From the NCBI GenBank assembly GCA_963814975.1, contig CAWFFB010000010.1:1-64000 (forward strand): a stretch of 64,000 nucleotides of DNA, in the 5' to 3' direction. The stretch is from CAVUXJ01 sp963814975. GTDB lineage: Bacteria > Acidobacteriota > Vicinamibacteria > Vicinamibacterales > CAVVIG01. The position numbers and the translations under genes are program-made. Shown here in pieces: positions 19,693-29,324 of this stretch. The notes under the pieces are model-generated. The model saw only the letters and a list, made by a program, of their open reading frames with translations, made no database searches and was not told the DNA's origin. Each line of letters opens with the position of its first letter. Positions within the stretch are counted from its first letter, which is position 1.

Positions 19693-21690
19693 GTGTTCAA
19701 GCTGAGCAAACGTCGCGTCCTGGTCGCGACAGCCGCGATCGGCATCATCGTCGTCACCCTGACAGCATTGTGGATCCTGCCCCACGCCGGTCGTATCCAC
19801 AGGTTGCGGCAGGGGGTGGGCGACACCGTCTTCTACAGCGCCGACGGGCGGCCGTGGTTCAGCATGGACGAACGGCGCCAGGACGTGCCGCTCGCCGACA
19901 TCTCGCCCCACTTGCGGCGCGCCGTCATCGCCGTCGAAGACCGTCGGTTTTTTCTTCATCCCGGGATCGATCTGTTCGCGATCGCGAGGGCCGCGGTGCA
20001 CAACGCGCGTCACCTCACGGCGGTCGAGGGCGCCAGCACGATCACTCAACAACTTGCGCGGACCTTGTTCCTGTCGAATCGACGCACGATCACGCGCAAG
20101 CTCCAGGAAGCCGGGCTGGCCCTGATGCTCGAGGCGGAGCTGTCCAAGAATCAGATTCTCGAGCTGTACCTGAATCGGGTGTACTTCGGCGCCGGTCTGT
20201 ACGGAGCGGAGAAGATATCGCAGGCCCTGTTCGGCAAACGTGCACGCGATCTGACACTAGCCGAAGCGGCGCTCGTCACGGCCCTGATCCGTGCGCCGTC
20301 TGCGCTGTCCCCGTGGTCGAATCCCGAGGGTGCGATGCGGCGCAGTCGCGTGGTGCTGGCGACGATGCGGGAGCAGGGAGTGATCGACGCGGCGGCGGAA
20401 CGCGCAGCCGTCCAGACGAAACTGCCGTTTCTGCCGCGGCCCGCCTCGAAGGTCGAGGCGGAAGGATACGCGCGCGACTTCCTCAGACAGCAATTCGAGG
20501 AGTCGTTCGGCGGCGACAATCGCCCCGACTGGCAGGTGCACACGACCTTCGTCCGCGCGCTGCAGACGGTGGCCGAGCGCGCCGTCAGCGCAGGGCTGCG
20601 GCAGACCGCTCGTCCCGGGTTGCAGGCGGCGCTGGTGGCGCTGAACCCGCAGACCGGCGACGTGCTCGCTCTGGTCGGCGGCCGCGATTTCAAGGCGTCG
20701 CCCTTCAATCGCGCCACCCAGGGCCGCCGGCAGGCTGGCTCCGCGTTCAAGCCGTTCGTCTACGCCGCGGCGCTGGAGCATGGATGGTCGCCCGTCTCCG
20801 TGCTCTCGGGGTTGACTCACCTGCGCGTCGAAGGCCCCGACGAATGGGTGCCACAGAACGCATACGACGAGCGTCCCGATCGACTGACCTTGCGGGAAGC
20901 GCTGTTCGAGTCGAACAACCGCGCGGCGGTGGCGCTCCAGCAGCAAATTGGCAGCCGCCTGATTCTCGATCAGGCAGCGACCGCGGGGCTGCGCGATCTT
21001 CCCGACGTGCCGTCGCTTGCGCTGGGGGTGGGCGTGGTGTCGCCGCTCGAGCTGACCGCCGCGTATGCGGTGTTCCCGAATGGGGGCTTTCGGGTGGTGC
21101 CGCGGGCGGTCGTCCGCGTTGTCGACGATTCCGGAGCGATCCTGGACGCTCCCGCGGTTGACCGGACGCGGGTGTTGTCCGCGGCATCCGCCTTTCAGAT
21201 GGTCATGATGCTGCAGGACGTCCTCGACCGCGGTACGGCCACCGCGGCGCGGGCCCGCGGCATCCGCTTTCCAGCGGGCGGGAAAACCGGCACGACCGAC
21301 GACTTCAAGGACGCGTGGTTTGTCGGGTTCTCTTCGTCCATGGTGACCGGCGTGTGGGTCGGTTTCGATCACCCGGCGCCGATCGGCCCCGACGGCTACG
21401 GGGCCCGATACGCATTGCCAATCTGGAGCGACTTCATGCGCGACGCCGCCCGGGCGTGGGCGCCGGGGTCATTTGCCGTACCCGAGGACATCCGGGAATC
21501 GCGCCTCTGTCAGGTATCGCATCTGATCGCCACCGAGGGCTGCCCGGCGTACTCGGAGTATTTCAAGGAGAGCGACGACGCGCCGGCCGGGCCGTGCCTG
21601 ATCCATGGCGGGCCGCCGAGTGCGGCGCGCAAGGTGGAGCGATTTCTTGCCAACCTGGGCCGGCGTGTCGCCGGGCTGTTCAAACGGTGA
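19693..21690 (+). CDS. bifunctional class A penicillin-binding protein (PBP1A/1C-like)
   Basis: The 665-residue protein has a short cytosolic lead, one membrane helix (VLVATAAIGIIVVTLTALWI), and a GT51 glycosyltransferase domain. In GT51 the catalytic Glu82 is in VEDRRFFLHPG, followed by EGASTITQQLARTLF and LELYLNRVYFGAGLYGAEKI. The transpeptidase domain has Ser350-Ala-Phe-Lys353 in GSAFKPF, SNN at about 407, and KTGT at 531. It polymerises and crosslinks peptidoglycan in the periplasm. A C-terminal tail with three cysteines (LCQVSHLIATEGCPAYSEYF; GPCLIHGG) could form a disulfide. Start GTG at 19693. A hairpin follows the stop, suggesting it is transcribed alone. Confidence 0.93.
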   Translation: MFKLSKRRVLVATAAIGIIVVTLTALWILPHAGRIHRLRQGVGDTVFYSADGRPWFSMDERRQDVPLADISPHLRRAVIAVEDRRFFLHPGIDLFAIARAAVHNARHLTAVEGASTITQQLARTLFLSNRRTITRKLQEAGLALMLEAELSKNQILELYLNRVYFGAGLYGAEKISQALFGKRARDLTLAEAALVTALIRAPSALSPWSNPEGAMRRSRVVLATMREQGVIDAAAERAAVQTKLPFLPRPASKVEAEGYARDFLRQQFEESFGGDNRPDWQVHTTFVRALQTVAERAVSAGLRQTARPGLQAALVALNPQTGDVLALVGGRDFKASPFNRATQGRRQAGSAFKPFVYAAALEHGWSPVSVLSGLTHLRVEGPDEWVPQNAYDERPDRLTLREALFESNNRAAVALQQQIGSRLILDQAATAGLRDLPDVPSLALGVGVVSPLELTAAYAVFPNGGFRVVPRAVVRVVDDSGAILDAPAVDRTRVLSAASAFQMVMMLQDVLDRGTATAARARGIRFPAGGKTGTTDDFKDAWFVGFSSSMVTGVWVGFDHPAPIGPDGYGARYALPIWSDFMRDAARAWAPGSFAVPEDIRESRLCQVSHLIATEGCPAYSEYFKESDDAPAGPCLIHGGPPSAARKVERFLANLGRRVAGLFKR

Positions 21691-21727
21691 TCACCCCGCA
21701 TCGGCGCCCAACGCCAGAGGTCGCGGG

Positions 21728-21762
21728 CGCCTGAGGAACCCGGCCCGGCGTTCCTCGAGGCG
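21728..21762 (+). terminator. stem-loop after the PBP gene
   Basis: CGCCTGAGGAAC and GTTCCTCGAGGCG pair over 12 positions with one bulged G and a 10-base loop, 37 bases after the PBP stop. There is no U-tract, so intrinsic termination is only possible. Confidence 0.4.
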
Positions 21763-21779
21763 TCATTGGCTGTGGTACC

Positions 21780-22001
21780 ATGAGAAAGATGGCGAAGCCT
21801 TTCACCATTCATGCGAACTCGATTTCGACCGAGCCCCTGTCGATCGAGGAAACCGCCGAGAAATACGGCCTGCCCCCGAACGAGCTGCGGCGGGTGAAAT
21901 CGTTTGTCATCAAGCGCGAAATATCGTCGGCCCGGTTCAGCGGGAAATCTGGCGCCAGGAGCCGGGTCGTTTCTGGCCGGAAGAGCCGCGGGCACCGATA
22001 G
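21780..22001 (+). CDS. small helix-turn-helix-like protein
   Basis: The 73-residue product starts MRKMAKPF (a second ATG lies three codons in). The core LSIEETAEKYGLPPNELRRV reads as a helix-turn-helix, after which a Lys/Arg/Ser-rich tail ends GRKSRGHR. It is not recognised as a named family. It sits 12 bases upstream of the TIR/deoxyribosyltransferase-like gene in the same direction. It could be a regulator, antitoxin or immunity-type partner of that gene; this is inference from pairing only. Confidence 0.5.
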   Translation: MRKMAKPFTIHANSISTEPLSIEETAEKYGLPPNELRRVKSFVIKREISSARFSGKSGARSRVVSGRKSRGHR

Positions 22002-22013
22002 TTCCGCTCACGC

Positions 22014-22640
22014 TTGCCGAAACGTCCCGTCGTTTCGCCGTCGGATGTGTTCATCAACCTTCCATTCGACCTGCAGCACGAGAGGTTGTTCCTGGCCTTG
22101 ATCGCGGGCCTGGTGGCCCTGGGACTGAACCCGCGATGCGTGCTCGAAGTGCCGCCCTCTACGGACAGACTACGCCGGCTCTACAGCCTCGTCCGGGCAT
22201 GTCCCTTCTCGATCCACGACTTGTCCCGGGTTCAGCTGTCGGCGGGGCCCTTTCGAGTGCCGCGATTCAACATGCCATTCGAACTCGGGCTGGCGGCGGC
22301 GATTGCGTTCGAAGAGGGTGTCACACATCAGTGGCGCGCACTCGAGTGTGTCCCTTTTCGACTGAATCAATCGCTCAGCGACATCGACGGCTACGATCAC
22401 TCCATACATTCTGGAACGGTCGAAGGCACTATGGATGCGCTGCTCGACATCTTTGTCAATGCGAAGAGCCGGCCCCTCAGCGAGCTCGACGATCTCATGT
22501 GGGTCTACCGCCGCGTCCGTGAATTCCGCGCGACTCTTCGATCAAGCGTCTACCGGGCGAACGCGTTCAGAAAGATTGTGGTCGCCGCCAGGCTGTTCGC
22601 AGAACATCGCGCGATTGAAGCGGCGGCTGATCTTGATTGA
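22014..22640 (+). CDS. TIR/nucleoside-deoxyribosyltransferase-like protein
   Basis: The 208-residue protein begins near DVFINLPFDLQHERLFLALI, a beta-strand/helix start typical of TIR and related Rossmann folds. Conserved-looking blocks follow: LGLNPRCVLEVPPSTDRLRR, RACPFSIHDLSRVQLS and PRFNMPFELGLAAAI. The FELG glutamate sits where nucleoside 2-deoxyribosyltransferases and TIR NADases place the catalytic Glu. I recall proteins with the IHD-SR and RFNMPFELG motifs as widespread uncharacterised ones. Start TTG at 22014 is assumed, 12 bases after the small HTH gene. The C-terminal third is helical. NAD or nucleotide cleavage, possibly in defence, is a hypothesis. Confidence 0.6.
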   Translation: MPKRPVVSPSDVFINLPFDLQHERLFLALIAGLVALGLNPRCVLEVPPSTDRLRRLYSLVRACPFSIHDLSRVQLSAGPFRVPRFNMPFELGLAAAIAFEEGVTHQWRALECVPFRLNQSLSDIDGYDHSIHSGTVEGTMDALLDIFVNAKSRPLSELDDLMWVYRRVREFRATLRSSVYRANAFRKIVVAARLFAEHRAIEAAADLD

Positions 22641-22978
22641 GCTGCGGCGGGATGCGGCGCAGATGCATCGCTGGCGGAGTCACTTGAGCCTGCTCACCGG
22701 CTCGGCAGCCACAGAACGACGGCGTTGGTGCCGACCACCAAGAGCACGCGCTCGGTAACCGAATCCGCAAGATTTCAAGACGCTCCCAACACGGCCGTGG
22801 TCCCGTTCGCGCCGAATTTCCTGCGGTGGGTCCTCGAAAAGCGCCCACCCGTGCTGCTTGCGTCCGATGACCTGCGGATGTATTTTGTGATGCCCGCCGC
22901 CGGGCGCCATGACCGCGCCTTTTTGAATGCCGCGCCAACAACGGCGCAGCCTGAGCGAGAGGAAAGTCGAGGCGAAAA
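22641..22978. other. intergenic stretch, no gene supported
   Basis: About 340 bases carry only overlapping short open frames without domain-like patterns. The final 20 bases, GAGAGGAAAGTCGAGGCGAA, include a ribosome-binding site for the cupin gene. Nothing else is recognised. Confidence 0.4.
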
Positions 22979-23990
22979 TGCGACGACTTGAACGACGCGC
23001 GTTGGCAGCCGCAGGCCTGGGTCTGTTTCTGACGCTGTCAGGCCGGCAGGCTGAACTCCAGGGCAGCAGCGCGGCGATGGCGCCGCCCGGGGACAGGGCG
23101 GTGGAGGCCGCGGCCGGATCGAGGTCTGGGCGCCGATGCCCGTCAAACCGAATCCCTTTGTCCCTCCGAACAAACCCCTCACGAAGCTGTCCGATCTGCT
23201 CACCAAGCACAAGAGCGAGCAGAACTGGACCGAAACCGTCGTCAGCGACAACCTGTTTCACGGCGACTACATCGCGATGGGCCTGGGCGGGAAGACGCCG
23301 AGGCGGTTCCATCAGGACAACCGTGCATTCTGGATCGTGCAGGACGGGCAAATCCGCTTCACGATCGAAGGCCAGGAGCCGTTTGTCGCCTCGAAGGGAT
23401 TCCTGGTACAGGTGCCGAAACGCCTCGTCTACAGCATGGAGACGGTGGGCGACAGACCGTCGCTGCGGTTCGAGGTGACGATGGCAAATTCGAGCATCAT
23501 GTATCCGGCCGATGAGACGCCAACGCCGGTGCCCGGTGTGCGGTTTGAGAGGACCAGAGTCGCGAACGCGAAAGGCGCGTACGACGAGGCAAACGTGCCG
23601 TTCATCGACTTCAACCTGACGATCGCCGGACACCCGAAACCGAAGAAGAATCAAAATCAATTTGTCGGCGACCCTCACGACGGCGGATACGTCAATGTGG
23701 GCATCTCCAACATCATCAGAGGCAACCCCGCCACGCAACCGCCGGCGCGCGAGGACGACCTGGGCCACTTTCACTTAACCGGCCCGGAGTTCTGGTTCAT
23801 GCTGGAGGGCCAGAATGAGTTCAAGATAGGGTCGATTCCCATCTTCGTTGCCAACCAGGGCGACATCGTTTACGCCCCGGCTCAGACGTGGCATCGTCCC
23901 CGCCACGTCGGCACTGGCATGGCGACCCGCCTGGCGATCGTCGGATATGCGAACTCGCACGTTTACGGGTTGACCGGCGGAGCCGAATAA
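22979..23990 (+). CDS. exported cupin-domain protein, frameshifted
   Basis: MRRLERRALAAAGLGLFLTL is a twin-arginine-like or Sec signal. A one-base error in the G-run near 23,090 separates it from the main body, which continues IEVWAPMPVKPNPFVPPNKP. Two cupin barrels are visible. The first has RFHQDNRAFWIVQDGQIRFT and EPFVASKGFLVQVPKR. The second has DDLGHFHLTGPEFWFMLEGQ and GDIVYAPAQTWHRPRHVGTG, with His-x-His and a later His as metal ligands. Bicupins of this type include dioxygenases and isomerases. The substrate is unknown, and export suggests a periplasmic or surface role. Confidence 0.75.
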
Positions 23991-24138
23991 GGGCTTGTCT
24001 GGAAAGCTGAAGCCCCAAAGGTTGAAGCGACGGGGTTCAGAGGCGGCCGGGGCCGTCGCCGAGTGGCATCAGACACTCATGAAGTACGCCGGGTAGCGGA
24101 AGAGCGGTCTGGCGCTCGGGCTTGGTATCATTCGCCGG

Positions 24139-24853
24139 ATGAACTGTCCGAGCTGCGCGAACGAGATGGCCGCGCAGGCGCTCGTCGGTCATGTTGGCCG
24201 GAACGTGGACATCGACGCGTGCACCGGGTGTCAGGCGTTCTGGTTCGATCGCAGCGAAAGCGTTCAGCTGTCTCCAGCCTCGACGCTCAAGCTGTTCACG
24301 CTGATCGGGGAGGCATTGTCAGAAAGACGAGGGACGGTCGCGGCCGTCCTGAAATGCCCACGATGCCGCTCGCGACTGCTCGACACACACGACATGCAGC
24401 GGAATACGCCGTTCCGCTACTGGCGATGCCCGCACGAGCACGGGCGGTTGATCACCTTCCTGGAGTTCCTGCGCGAGAAGGACTTCGTTCGTCCGCTGTC
24501 CGCCTCAGCAGCTTGACGAGCTGCGCCGCAACATCCAGACCGTGAACTGCTCCAACTGCGGTGCGCCGATCGATCTGGCCAGAGGTTCTTCGTGCGGCCA
24601 CTGCGGCTCGCCGCTATCGATGCTCGACCTGAAACAGGCCGAGGCCGTCGTGGCCCAGCTGCGGCAGGCATCGGAGCCGCGATCGGTGAATCCCTCTCTC
24701 CCGCTCGAGCTTGCACGAGCGCGGCGCGAGGTGGAGGAGGCATTCGCCGGCTCGGGAACCGCGGCTGAGTGGTGGAGCGATGCCTCCGCGTTCGGGCTCG
24801 TCGAGGTCGGGCTCACCGCCGTCGCGCGCCTGCTCAAAAAGGCTACGAGTTGA
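24139..24853 (+). CDS. double zinc-ribbon protein, frameshifted
   Basis: MNCPSCANEMAAQAL and DIDACTGCQAFWFDRSE make a TFIIB-like zinc ribbon, followed by LKCPRCRSRLLDTH and YWRCPHEHGRLITFLEFLRE. A one-base shift near 24,505 links it to QQLDELRRNIQTVNCSNCGA and SCGHCGSPLSMLDL, then a helix-rich C-terminus (LARARREVEEAFAGSG). The corrected product has about 237 residues. It is convergent with the membrane zinc-ribbon gene, overlapping its end by 11 bases. The function is unknown; the resemblance to the two facing genes suggests related roles in protein quality control or membrane stress. Confidence 0.6.
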
Positions 24854-25947
24854 ACACATTGAGCAAGACGAGCAGCAGCAGGATCGCCATCACGAGCAGC
24901 GTGATCTTGATCCAGCTCCAGGGATGGTGACCCGCGATCTGCCCCGTCACGCCGTTGACGACAACCTGGTAAGACTTGGCGCGGAAGGTGTAGGTGAGAA
25001 GCCAGACGGGCACGAGGATGTGCTTGAACCGCTGATCCGCGAACGTCGCCTGCACGGCCAGGCTGCGATGCGTGTCGCCGGGGACCTGCGGCCGCGCACA
25101 GCCGCTCGAGCGCCGCCTCCATCTGCTGCCGGGAGCGGGCCGCGGCCCCCACCAGATCGATCTGATAGCGTTCGACCGTCCAGCCCGCCAGATAACCCGG
25201 GTCGTACGGGATGAGCGCGTCGGCGGTCGGAAACGGTTCCACGGCGCGCAAGAGGCCGGCATCGACGCCCAGCGACGCCGCCACGAGGTCATCGTCGAAG
25301 TCGTGCGATACCGCGCCTGACGCCGGGCGCCACCGCACGTGCCGCACCTGTTTGCCGCCTTCGCGCGTGTAGTAGTACTCGCCGGCCTCCGCCGTCCACG
25401 TGGCATCCGCGTGCGCATCGAATGTCCAGTACCGGCAGGTAGATCCCTTTGACCGTGTCGGTCAGCGCTTTCGACTTCAGCGCATTGGGCGCCAGCCACT
25501 GACGTCCGTACCAGCGCCGAATCAGCTCGCGCGCCTGCGATTCCGACACCTTGAACGGCAGCAGCGATTCGGGCCGGAATCGAGTCCTGCACCTGCTCGT
25601 AGGGCACGAGCTGGGCCGATCCGCAGAAGTCGCACCGCCGGCCGACCTTCGCGGCGTCGAACACCGAGATCGCCTGGCAGCTCTGGCACCGCGCCGAAGA
25701 TTTTCTCGGCCAGCCATCCGCGCGCCTCCGCGGGAAGCGACCGCAGCGCCGCTGCCAGATCGTGTTCGACGATGACGGTTTCGGCGCCCCGAGTCTGCAG
25801 CACCGCCGGGGACTCGGTGCCGCAGAACGGGCAGACGAGCGCCTGCTTCGCGGGGTTCCAGTGGGCTTCGGCGCCGCAGGCCGGACAGTGAAACTTCTCG
25901 CGCGCGAGGGTGACGGTGTCGGGAGCGGTGGGCGGCTCGGTGCTCAC
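24843..25947 (-). CDS. zinc-ribbon protein with C-terminal membrane helix, frameshifted
   Basis: A GTG start overlaps the stop of the SPFH gene (GTGA). The first ribbon is FHCPACGAEAHWNPAKQALVCPFCG written as two CxxC pairs (positions about 25,890-25,825). A second pair, CQSCQAISVFDAAKVGRRCDFC, lies near 25,680-25,620. The body continues LLPFKVSESQARELIRRWYG, WLAPNALKSKALTDTVKGIY and HILVPVWLLTYTFRAKSYQV, ending in a single membrane helix, ITLLVMAILLLLVLLNVF. Frame changes near 25,690, 25,580, 25,420 and 25,085 are needed. This architecture is common beside SPFH proteins. It may be a membrane partner that delivers or anchors them. Confidence 0.65.
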
Positions 25948-26994
25948 TGCAGGAACTGGGCGAGCTGCGCGCGCGTCAGCCGCCACTGCGAGCCGATCTT
26001 CTTGCCTTTCAGATCGCCCGGCCTCGAGGCTGGCGATCACGTCGGCTTCGGTGACGCCGAGCACCTTGGCGGCGTCGGCCGGGCTCAACGTCTCGGGCAC
26101 GCCGCCCGGAGCGGCGGCTGCGGGCGGCGTGGCCTGCGCGGCAATGCCGCCCGGCTGGTTCAGCATCTGCTGCGCCATGGCCAGGCCGATCGCCATTTCC
26201 GCGCCGACGCCGGCCGCGCCCGCGCCGCCCTTCTCGAACCCCTGCGCCATCTGATACTTCACGAAGTCGTTCAGGTTGCCCACCGCCGCCATCCCTGACC
26301 GCTTGTCGATCGCCTGCTCGACCTCAGGCGGCACCGACACGTTCTCGAGAACGAAGCTGGCCATCTCGAGGCCGTACTTCACGCTCAGCACCGGATTGAT
26401 GAGCGGCAGCAGCGCATCGCCGAGCTCGCTGTAGCGGCTTGCGATGTCGAGCGCCGGCACCTTGCTCGTGGCCAGCGCGTCGCTGAAGACGCTGACGATC
26501 CGCGATCGCATGACGTCGGTGAATTCGTCCAGCCGGAAATGATCGTCGGTGCCGGCCACCTCTTTCAGGAATCGCGGGACGTCGGTCACGCGGAAGTCGT
26601 AGGTCCCGAATGCCCGCAGGCGCACGATGCCGAAGTCCTGATCGCGCATCATCACCGGGTTGGACGTGCCCCACTTGTTGCCGGTGAACAGGCGGGTCGT
26701 CACGAAATATACGTCGGCCTTGAACGGCGACTCGAAGCCGTACTTCCAGCCCTTCAGGGTCGTCAGGATCGGGATGTTGTCGGTCGTGAGCGTGTGCTTG
26801 CCCGGGCCGAAGCGGTCGCCGTACTGGCCGAGGTAGACGAACTGCGCGGCCTGCGACTCGCGGACGATGAGCTGAGCGCCGCGCTTGATTTCCTTGTCAT
26901 CGTCTGGGAACCGGTACGAGAGCGTGTCGCGCGAGTCATCGGTCCACTCGATGATCTCGATAAGCTCGCCCTTGATGAAATCCATCAATCCCAT
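25944..26994 (-). CDS. SPFH-domain protein with excisionase-like HTH tail, frameshifted
   Basis: MGLMDFIKGELIEIIEWTDD opens an SPFH (virion-core/YdjI-like) domain, with AQLIVRESQAAQFVYLGQYG and GIVRLRAFGTYDFRVTDVPR. A helical segment follows (MAAVGNLNDFVKYQMAQGFE), then an Ala/Pro/Gly linker. After a shift near 26,020 the C-terminus reads LSPADAAKVLGVTEADVIAS and DLKGKKIGSQWRLTRAQLAQ, which is an HTH_17/excisionase fold. It then stops at 25,944. SPFH proteins form oligomeric scaffolds on membranes. The DNA-binding-like tail is used in this family as a small interaction module. It is co-translated with the following zinc-ribbon membrane protein. Confidence 0.75.
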
Positions 26995-27263
26995 GTGAAT
27001 GCCTCGATCTTACAGCCCGACGTGGTGCCGCCGAATCGACGGCGGGTGCGCCCGATATTCGGTCCTCACAACGGAGGGACCTATTCTCCCAGATTGCGAG
27101 GTTCGCGTTCGTGGCAAAGATCGCAGGTACTTCATTTCCAAAGCCGGAAGCGGTGTGTTCGTGGGGTACGACGAGCTTCAAGGCAATACGCTCGGGCTCC
27201 GAAATGCGAACCGCCAGCTCGTCGTCAACAGGCCCTGCCTGCTGTCGCGATACCCTCGATGGA

Positions 27264-27962
27264 TCAGCGCTCGTATACGAGATAGGGGTCGAGCGGCCGT
27301 CCTTCCCACCAGCGGCGGGCGTCGGTGAGCGCAAAGACGGCAAAATGCAGGTGGGGGGTGTTGGGCGGCGCGTTTCCGGTTGTGCCCACGTATCCGATCA
27401 CGTCGCCCGCCGATACCGTTTGTCCCTCGCGAAGGCCGTCTGCGTAGCGATCGAGGTGCGCGTAGTAGTAACAGAACCGCTCGCTCGGATCGAACTGATA
27501 GATGGTCGTGCCGCCCGCCTTGCTGAAAAACAACTTGGCGATCCGTCCGCCTTCGACTGCGTGCACCGGCGTATGCCGCGGCGCGAGAATGTCCACGGCC
27601 TCGTGGCCACGGCGGCCCCCGCCGCGTCTCTCTCCGAAACCGCCTTCCATCCCTTCAACGTCGGCGCCCTCGACGGGCAGTCGCAGGCGGTGCCGCCGCA
27701 GCTCGGCGATTGGATCCCGGCCGATGAGCGCGGCTCCCGGCAGGTCGCCGGTGCCCCCGGGCCGCGCCGCGATCTTACCCGCGGTGGCCGCCGGGATCTC
27801 GTGCGGCCCCTGGAGCTCCACGGTGGCGGGCAAGGCTGGCCGCGGGCCTCCGCTGTTCGAGAACGTTGCGTGGAGCAACCACCCAGCCACCCCGCCGGCA
27901 TAAAAGCAGGCGATGAGCGCCGGGATCATCCGGCCGCGGCGAGGGGCGCGCTTACCCATCAT
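27264..27962 (-). CDS. M23 (LytM) peptidoglycan endopeptidase
   Basis: The 232-residue protein has an N-terminal membrane anchor or signal (MIPALIACFYAGGVAGWLLH), a linker, and a LytM domain. The zinc ligands are HEAVD (His and Asp) and the later HLHF, with FCYYYAHLDRYADG and GDVIGYVGTTGNAPPNTPHL in between. It cleaves peptide crosslinks of peptidoglycan in the periplasm. Its ATG overlaps the stop of the L,D-transpeptidase gene by four bases, so crosslink formation and cleavage enzymes are translated together. All catalytic residues are present. Confidence 0.88.
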   Translation of the reverse strand: MMGKRAPRRGRMIPALIACFYAGGVAGWLLHATFSNSGGPRPALPATVELQGPHEIPAATAGKIAARPGGTGDLPGAALIGRDPIAELRRHRLRLPVEGADVEGMEGGFGERRGGGRRGHEAVDILAPRHTPVHAVEGGRIAKLFFSKAGGTTIYQFDPSERFCYYYAHLDRYADGLREGQTVSAGDVIGYVGTTGNAPPNTPHLHFAVFALTDARRWWEGRPLDPYLVYER

Positions 27963-28928
27963 TCAAAAATAACGGGCGTGCCGACCTTGACCATCCCGGC
28001 GACACGCGCCGCATCCCAGTTCGTCAACCGAACACACCCGTGCGACTGAGTATGGCCGACATGACTCGGCTCCGGCGTTCCGTGTATGCCGTAGTGTTCA
28101 AGATTGATGTCGATCCACACAACACCGACAGGGTTATTTGGCCCGGCCTGGATCGCGGCCTTGGAGTGCTCGGGGTTGGCGTCCCAGAACAGCGCCGGGT
28201 TGTAGTTGAACGTCGGCCGCCAGCTGACCGCGGTGACCTTCCACTGTCCGAGCGGAAGAGGATCGTGCTCGCTGCCGCTGGTCACCGGAGCTGAAAAATT
28301 CGATGCCGCCGTCGGCGCGGACTGCACGCAGCGTTCCCTTGCGCGAAACTTCGATCGTCAGCCCTTCCACCGGCGCCGCACCTGCCGGCTTCGCGCCGGC
28401 GACGAAAGGGGTGACAGCGGGGACGGTGATCGACGTCCCTGCAGCGAACCGCTTGCCCGGGTTGAGACCGGTGAGAAGTGCCGGCGAAGCATGAAACCGT
28501 TCGCCGAGCGCCTCGGCGATCGTCTGATACGAAAGCGCGGGCAGTTGGGCCTGCTCGATCAGATCGCGCGGCAGCGGGCTCACAAATGGCCCCTTCACGT
28601 CGGCCTCCGTGATCTTATAGTCTGTCGTCACCGGCGCGCTTTCGGCGCTGAGCGCTTTCCAGGTCTGGCAGTTGACTTTGCCGCTGTCGGGCAGCTTGTT
28701 GGCCTTCTGAAACGCCGCGAGCGCGCGCTGCAGGTTCGCGCCTGGACGGCCGTCGATTTCCCCCGGCGAGAATCCGCGACGATCCAGCAGGACTTGATAT
28801 CCAAGCGGGTCACCGCATGCAGGGACGTTGGTTCGCGGAGGTGGCTTCGGCACTGCCTCGAGCACGCCGGCAACCGCCAGCAAGAGCGCGCTGCCGAGCG
28901 AAATGTTGATGAGCTTCGGAATTTTCAC
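27959..28928 (-). CDS. L,D-transpeptidase (YkuD) with peptidoglycan-binding and LysM-like regions, frameshifted
   Basis: GTG at 28,928 with an upstream GAGG gives MKIPKLINISLGSALLLAVA, a signal peptide. A peptidoglycan-binding domain (YQVLLDRRGFSPGEIDGRPG) and a LysM-like segment (SYQTIAEALGERFHASPALL) follow. After one shift near 28,290 the YkuD domain reads PTFNYNPALFWDA, YGIHGTPEPSHVGHTQSHGC and VRLTNWDAARVAGMVKVGTP. SHGC holds the catalytic Cys with its His. The enzyme makes 3-3 crosslinks or attaches proteins to the wall. It heads a two-gene operon with the M23 peptidase. Confidence 0.85.
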
Positions 28929-29033
28929 GGACACCTCAGGAGCTGAGAGGTGCACGCCTCGTGCCCACTAGGGCTACTGATACGGCTTTCGACCTGCCAG
29001 TGGTACATTACGGAGTACGCCTGAGGAGGCTTT

Positions 29034-29240
29034 GTGGCAAACCGAACCCGACCGACCCTGGAAAAGCGCGCCAAGGAGCGCGCACGCCAGGAAAAACGCA
29101 AGCAAAAGGAAGAACGCCGCGCGACCGCTAAAGTCCAACGCGCTGCCAACCCCAGGCAGGGAGACGGTGAGGATCCCGATATCGCCGGCATCACGCCTGG
29201 CCCGCAACCGAATCCCTGGGGAGACGAAGAGGAGATCTGA
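29034..29240 (+). CDS. small highly charged protein of unknown function
   Basis: GTG at 29,034, with GAGGAGG about nine bases upstream, opens a 68-residue product. It has a Lys/Arg/Glu-rich helix (LEKRAKERARQEKRKQKEER) and an acidic, Pro-rich tail ending NPWGDEEEI. There are no cysteines or membrane segments. The strong ribosome-binding site and strongly charged helix support a real gene, perhaps a nucleic-acid or ribosome-associated factor. It is divergent from the L,D-transpeptidase gene. Confidence 0.6.
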   Translation: MANRTRPTLEKRAKERARQEKRKQKEERRATAKVQRAANPRQGDGEDPDIAGITPGPQPNPWGDEEEI

Positions 29241-29324
29241 CGCCCATCCGGCTCAACAACGCAGCCTGATCAGTAAGCCTGCCGGATCTGTCCCTGGAAT
29301 CGCGACGCTGACGCCCGCCGCTGG

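Noticed and set aside
22725..22991. short ORF between the TIR-like and cupin genes
   Set aside because: No ribosome-binding site, no domain-like pattern, and similar open frames exist on the other strand.
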